8,959 nucleotides of DNA from NCBI GenBank assembly GCA_023428465.1, contig JAEYXM010000201.1, forward strand, positions 1 through 8,959, written 5' to 3'. The notes under the pieces were generated by a model that searched no databases, was not told the DNA's origin, and saw nothing but the letters and a program-made list of their open reading frames with translations. Within the stretch, counting starts at the first letter, position 1. Every line of letters begins with the position of its first letter. The position numbers were made by a program, and so were the translations under genes. The DNA is from Actinomycetes bacterium (lineage in GTDB: Bacteria; Actinomycetota; Actinomycetes; Actinomycetales; Cellulomonadaceae). This document shows positions 5,469 to 8,959 of the stretch, in pieces.

Positions 5469-6260
5469 ATGCTGCTCGCCGCCTCCGGTGACGAGGGCGG
5501 GATGCACATCCCGACGATCGGCGAGTTCTTCCCGCCGGCGCTGGCCTTCGAGGGGACCATCTTCGAGCTCAACCGCATCACGATGGTGCGGATCATCTCC
5601 GCCGTCGTGCTCTGCCTCCTGTTCTGGGCGGCGGCGCGGCGCGCGACGCTCGTCCCGGGCCGTGGGCAGAACGTCGCGGAGCTCGCGCTCGACTTCGTCC
5701 GCGTCAACATCGCGGAGGAGGTGCTGGGCGAGAAGCGCGCCCGGCCGCACGTCCCGCTGCTGACGACGATGTTCTTCGCGATCCTCGCCATGAACATCAC
5801 AGGCGTCATCCCGCTGCTGAACATCGCCTCGACGAGTGTCGTGACCGTCCCGCTGATGCTCGCGGCGGTCGCGTGGATCGCCTTCGTCGTGGCCGGCATC
5901 CGCTCCCACGGGGTGGTCGGCTTCATCTCCTCGAGCCTGTTCCCGTCGGGCGTGCCGTGGCCCATCTACATCATCCTGGCGCCGATCGAGCTCATCTCGA
6001 CGTTCATCCTGCGCCCGGCCACGCTGACCATCCGACTCATGGCGAACATGCTCGCCGGGCACCTGCTGCTGGTCGTGTTCTTCGCCATGACGAACTACCT
6101 GTTCGTCGAGGCGAGCGCCGCGCTCAAGCCGGTCGGCCTGCTCGCCTTCGGCGCGGCCTTCGCCTTCACGCTCTTCGAGATCTTCGTGGCCGCCCTGCAG
6201 GCGTACATCTTCGTCCTGCTCACGGCCGTCTACATCAGCCTCTCCCAGGAGGCGCACTGA
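5469..6260 (+). CDS. atpB: F1Fo ATP synthase subunit a
   Basis: Subunit a (263 aa from this ATG) is the Fo stator membrane protein that forms the two proton half-channels against the c-ring. About six hydrophobic spans are visible. The essential arginine is R189 in LTIRLMANMLAGH (E. coli R210 equivalent). Nine residues later is H198, where E. coli has E219, and FEIFVAALQAYIF (236-248) has E237 where E. coli has H245, so the two partner residues are exchanged as in mitochondria and many bacteria. The start is uncertain. ATG 5469 has no Shine-Dalgarno sequence; CTG 5448, in frame, has GGGAG (5437-5441) 6 nt upstream; ATG 5502 has a weak GAGGG (5493-5497). The first ATG is reported as the conservative choice. 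It is the first gene of the atp operon, followed by an 86-nt gap before atpE. Confidence 0.95.
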   Translation: MLLAASGDEGGMHIPTIGEFFPPALAFEGTIFELNRITMVRIISAVVLCLLFWAAARRATLVPGRGQNVAELALDFVRVNIAEEVLGEKRARPHVPLLTTMFFAILAMNITGVIPLLNIASTSVVTVPLMLAAVAWIAFVVAGIRSHGVVGFISSSLFPSGVPWPIYIILAPIELISTFILRPATLTIRLMANMLAGHLLLVVFFAMTNYLFVEASAALKPVGLLAFGAAFAFTLFEIFVAALQAYIFVLLTAVYISLSQEAH

Positions 6261-6306
6261 CCTTGCCCCCGGCGTGAGCCGAAGGCGCCAACCCGCACGA
6301 CACCAG

Positions 6307-6326
6307 CGGTCCGGAGACCCGGGCCG
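6307..6326 (+). promoter_or_regulatory. Hairpin just upstream of the atpE ribosome-binding site
   Basis: CGGTCCGG (6307-6314) pairs with CCGGGCCG (6319-6326) as an 8-bp stem with one G-T wobble and an AGAC loop. It ends 5 nt before the strong Shine-Dalgarno sequence GGAAGGA (6332-6338) of atpE. A second small hairpin with a GTGA (GNRA-type) loop lies at 6265-6286. Possible roles are RNA processing, protection of the downstream message, or presentation of the ribosome-binding site for high atpE translation. No homology-based evidence is available. Confidence 0.4.
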
Positions 6327-6346
6327 ACGACGGAAGGAACGCAGAC

Positions 6347-6556
6347 GTGGAGATCACCGGCGACATCGCCACCATCGGCTACGGCCTCGCCACGCTCGGC
6401 CCGGGCATCGGCATCGGGCTCCTCGTCGCCAAGACGCAGGAGAGCGTTGCCCGCCAGCCTGAGGTGGCCGGCCAGCTGCGCATCAACATGTTCATCGGTA
6501 TGGCCCTGGTCGAGGCGCTCGGCCTCATCGGCCTGGTTGCGGGCTTCCTGTTCTGA
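6347..6556 (+). CDS. atpE: F1Fo ATP synthase subunit c
   Basis: This 69-aa hairpin membrane protein forms the rotating c-ring that carries protons. Helix 1 contains the glycine-rich packing motif GYGLATLGPGIGIG (11-24); the polar loop carries RQPE (36-39), which contacts the F1 stalk; helix 2 contains the proton-binding carboxylate E56 in MALVEALGLIGLV. Residues expected for sodium binding are not apparent, so proton coupling is inferred. The start is GTG 6347 with GGAAGGA (6332-6338) 8 nt upstream. The stop overlaps the atpF start (TGATG). It is preceded by the longest gap inside the atp operon seen here, with a hairpin next to a strong ribosome-binding site, in keeping with the need for many c copies per enzyme. 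Confidence 0.97.
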   Translation: MEITGDIATIGYGLATLGPGIGIGLLVAKTQESVARQPEVAGQLRINMFIGMALVEALGLIGLVAGFLF

Positions 6557-7128
6557 TGATCCGGTCCCTGGTCCTCGCGGCGGAGGAAGGCGCGACCCCT
6601 GAGGGGATCGAGCTCTTCTTCCCGGCGGCGTACGACGTCTTCTGGTCGTCCGTCGTCCTCGCGATCATCGCTTTCGTCTTCTGGCGCAAGGTGCTGCCCG
6701 TGTTCACACGGATCCTCGACGAGCGCACCGCGCGCATCGAGGGCGGCATGGCCAAGGCCGAGGCGGCGCAGGAGGAGGCGGCCGCCGCGCTGGCGGAGTA
6801 CCACCAGCAGCTCGCGGAGGCACGGGCCGAGGCTGCGCGCATCCGCGAGGACGCGCGCACCGAGGGCGGCGCCATCGTGGCGGAGCTGCGTGCCAAGGCC
6901 ACCGAGGACGCGGCACGCATCGTCGAGAACGCCCAGCGCCAGATCGAGGCCGACCGGCAGCAGGCGGCGACCGCCCTGCGTGCAGAGGTCGGCGCGCTCG
7001 CGACCGAGCTCGCGTCGCGCATCGTGGGGGAGGCGCTCGCCGACTCCGCGCGGCAGTCGCGCGTCATCGACCGGTTCCTCGACGAGCTCGAGGAGTCGCT
7101 CGTCGACGGTGAGGTGCGGAGCCGCTGA
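6556..7128 (+). CDS. atpF: F1Fo ATP synthase subunit b
   Basis: This 190-aa peripheral-stalk subunit anchors F1 to Fo. A single membrane span lies at about 26-48 (YDVFWSSVVLAIIAFVFW). It is followed by the R-x-x-P-type juncture (RKVLPVFTRILDERTARIEGG) and a long Ala/Glu/Arg-rich helix (about 52-150) that would form the right-handed coiled coil, then a C-terminal delta-binding part (about 150-190). The N-terminal extension before the span (about 25 residues) is typical for actinobacteria. ATG 6556 overlaps the atpE stop by one base and has no Shine-Dalgarno, so translation is probably coupled to atpE. There is a single b gene and no b' gene in the window, so a b homodimer is expected. Confidence 0.96.
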   Translation: MIRSLVLAAEEGATPEGIELFFPAAYDVFWSSVVLAIIAFVFWRKVLPVFTRILDERTARIEGGMAKAEAAQEEAAAALAEYHQQLAEARAEAARIREDARTEGGAIVAELRAKATEDAARIVENAQRQIEADRQQAATALRAEVGALATELASRIVGEALADSARQSRVIDRFLDELEESLVDGEVRSR

Positions 7129-7943
7129 TGCGTGGAGTGAGCCAAGCGTCCTACGAGGCGGTGGAGGCGGAGCTCGAGCCCGTCGTGGCCGCCGCGGGAG
7201 CACAGGCAGCCGAGCTCGGCGAGCAGATGTTCGCCGTCGTCGACCTGCTCGACGGCTCCGGCGCCCTGCGCCGCGCGCTCAGCGATCCTGCGCGCTCCCC
7301 GGAGGACAAGGCACGGCTCGCGACCGAGCTGCTCGGCGGTCACGCCGACGACCGGGTGATCGCCGCCCTCGCAGCCCTCGCACGGCGGCGCTGGTCGGTC
7401 GAGGGCGAGCTGACCGAGGCACTCGAGCGGCTCGCCGCCGAGTGGGTGCTCGCATCGGCACAGGCGACGGGCGACCTGCAGACCGTCGAGGAGGAGCTGT
7501 TCCGCCTCGACCGCCTGCTGGTCGGTGAGCGCCACGTGCGGGACGCGCTCACAGACCGGATGGCGCGCCCCGAGGCACGCGCGGCCCTCGTGGACCGGCT
7601 GCTCGCAGGCAAGGTGCACCCCGTCACGCTCCAGCTCGTCCGACGGGGTGCGCGCACGCCGCGCGGCCGCTCGATGAGCCGGACGCTCGCCGACCTGGGG
7701 CGGCTCGCCGCGCACCGTCGGGACCTGCTCGTCGCCACGGTGACCGCGGCCACCGCGCCCTCGGCGGCGCAGCTCCAGCGGCTCGGGCGACTGCTGGCGA
7801 GCACCTACGGACGCGCGGTGCAGGTGAACGTTGCGGTGGACCCCACGGTGATCGGCGGGATGCGGGTGCAGGTCGGCGACGAGGTCGTCGACTCGACCGT
7901 CATCGGCCGCCTTGAGGACGTACGACGAAGGCTTGCGGGCTAG
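7128..7943 (+). CDS. atpH: F1Fo ATP synthase subunit delta
   Basis: This 271-aa delta (OSCP-type) subunit joins the peripheral stalk b to the top of the alpha/beta hexamer. It is longer than the ~177-aa E. coli delta, as is usual in actinobacteria. The helical N-terminal portion, including a FAVVDLLDGSGALRRALSDP stretch, and the C-terminal strand region with VNVAVDPTVIGGMRVQVGDE and VVDSTVIGRLEDVRRRLAG (234-271) are typical of the family. There is no N-terminal transmembrane b-type segment, so this is not the mycobacterial b-delta fusion. ATG 7128 overlaps the atpF stop as TGATG, and GGAG (7118-7121) 6 nt upstream gives it its own ribosome-binding site. It ends in TAG 7941-7943, and a 61-nt gap follows. 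Confidence 0.95.
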   Translation: MRGVSQASYEAVEAELEPVVAAAGAQAAELGEQMFAVVDLLDGSGALRRALSDPARSPEDKARLATELLGGHADDRVIAALAALARRRWSVEGELTEALERLAAEWVLASAQATGDLQTVEEELFRLDRLLVGERHVRDALTDRMARPEARAALVDRLLAGKVHPVTLQLVRRGARTPRGRSMSRTLADLGRLAAHRRDLLVATVTAATAPSAAQLQRLGRLLASTYGRAVQVNVAVDPTVIGGMRVQVGDEVVDSTVIGRLEDVRRRLAG

Positions 7944-7969
7944 CGGACCCCCGCCCCGACACGACGCAC

Positions 7970-7991
7970 GGACGGTGCCCATGCCCCGTCC
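7970..7991 (+). promoter_or_regulatory. Small hairpin upstream of the atpA ribosome-binding site
   Basis: GGACGG (7970-7975) pairs with CCGTCC (7986-7991), a 6-bp stem with a 10-nt loop, ending 4 nt before AGGAG (7996-8000) of atpA. It repeats the arrangement seen before atpE. It may be chance in such GC-rich DNA. Confidence 0.3.
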
Positions 7992-8004
7992 CGACAGGAG
8001 AGAC

Positions 8005-8959
<955 letters not shown>

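Noticed and set aside
5441..5491. 16-codon GTG-initiated mini-ORF overlapping the atpB start in another frame
   Set aside because: Its start lies inside the GGGAG Shine-Dalgarno, it has no ribosome-binding site of its own, and it is too short to tell from chance.

Overview
The window is a very GC-rich, densely coded stretch of bacterial chromosome with every gene on the + strand. Gene order is rho (3' part), rpmE, prfA, prmC, tsaC/sua5-type, wecA, atpI-like, atpB, atpE, atpF, atpH, atpA (5' part). This order is the conserved actinobacterial arrangement, seen for example at the Mycobacterium tuberculosis rho-rpmE-prfA-hemK-sua5-rfe-atp locus. The separate 190-aa b subunit and 271-aa delta subunit differ from mycobacteria, where a b-type segment is fused to delta. 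High GC, frequent GTG starts and the style of the proteins suggest a Micrococcales-type actinomycete, perhaps Cellulomonas-like. That placement is inference; no rRNA or marker gene is present to prove it.

Region 1 (1-957) holds the end of transcription terminator Rho, a 139-nt gap, and ribosomal protein L31. The gap contains an inverted repeat that could end rho, a sequence resembling a SigR/SigH-type promoter, a weak housekeeping -10, and a two-part hairpin close to the rpmE ribosome-binding site that looks like a ribosomal-protein leader.

Region 2 (958-5241) begins with a strong C(UUCG)G hairpin, followed by five genes in which each stop codon overlaps the next start: release factor 1, the methyltransferase that modifies it, the threonylcarbamoyl-AMP synthase for tRNA t6A, a polyprenyl-phosphate sugar-1-phosphate transferase that starts cell-wall glycopolymer synthesis, and a small AtpI-like membrane protein. 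Termination, tRNA modification, envelope synthesis and ATP synthase assembly are therefore co-transcribed and translationally coupled.

Region 3 (5242-8959) is the F1Fo ATP synthase operon (a, c, b, delta and the start of alpha). The 227-nt gap before atpB holds a hairpin terminator, a 12-bp palindrome, a TAGGAT -10 box and a structured leader. atpB may start at a CTG with a good Shine-Dalgarno sequence rather than at the first ATG. Gaps with hairpins precede atpE and atpA, which encode high-copy subunits, while atpF and atpH overlap their upstream neighbours by one base.

No mobile element, CRISPR array, tRNA or rRNA was seen. The protein content is conserved core housekeeping. I found no new protein system; the points worth a second look are in the non-coding gaps and at the atpB start.
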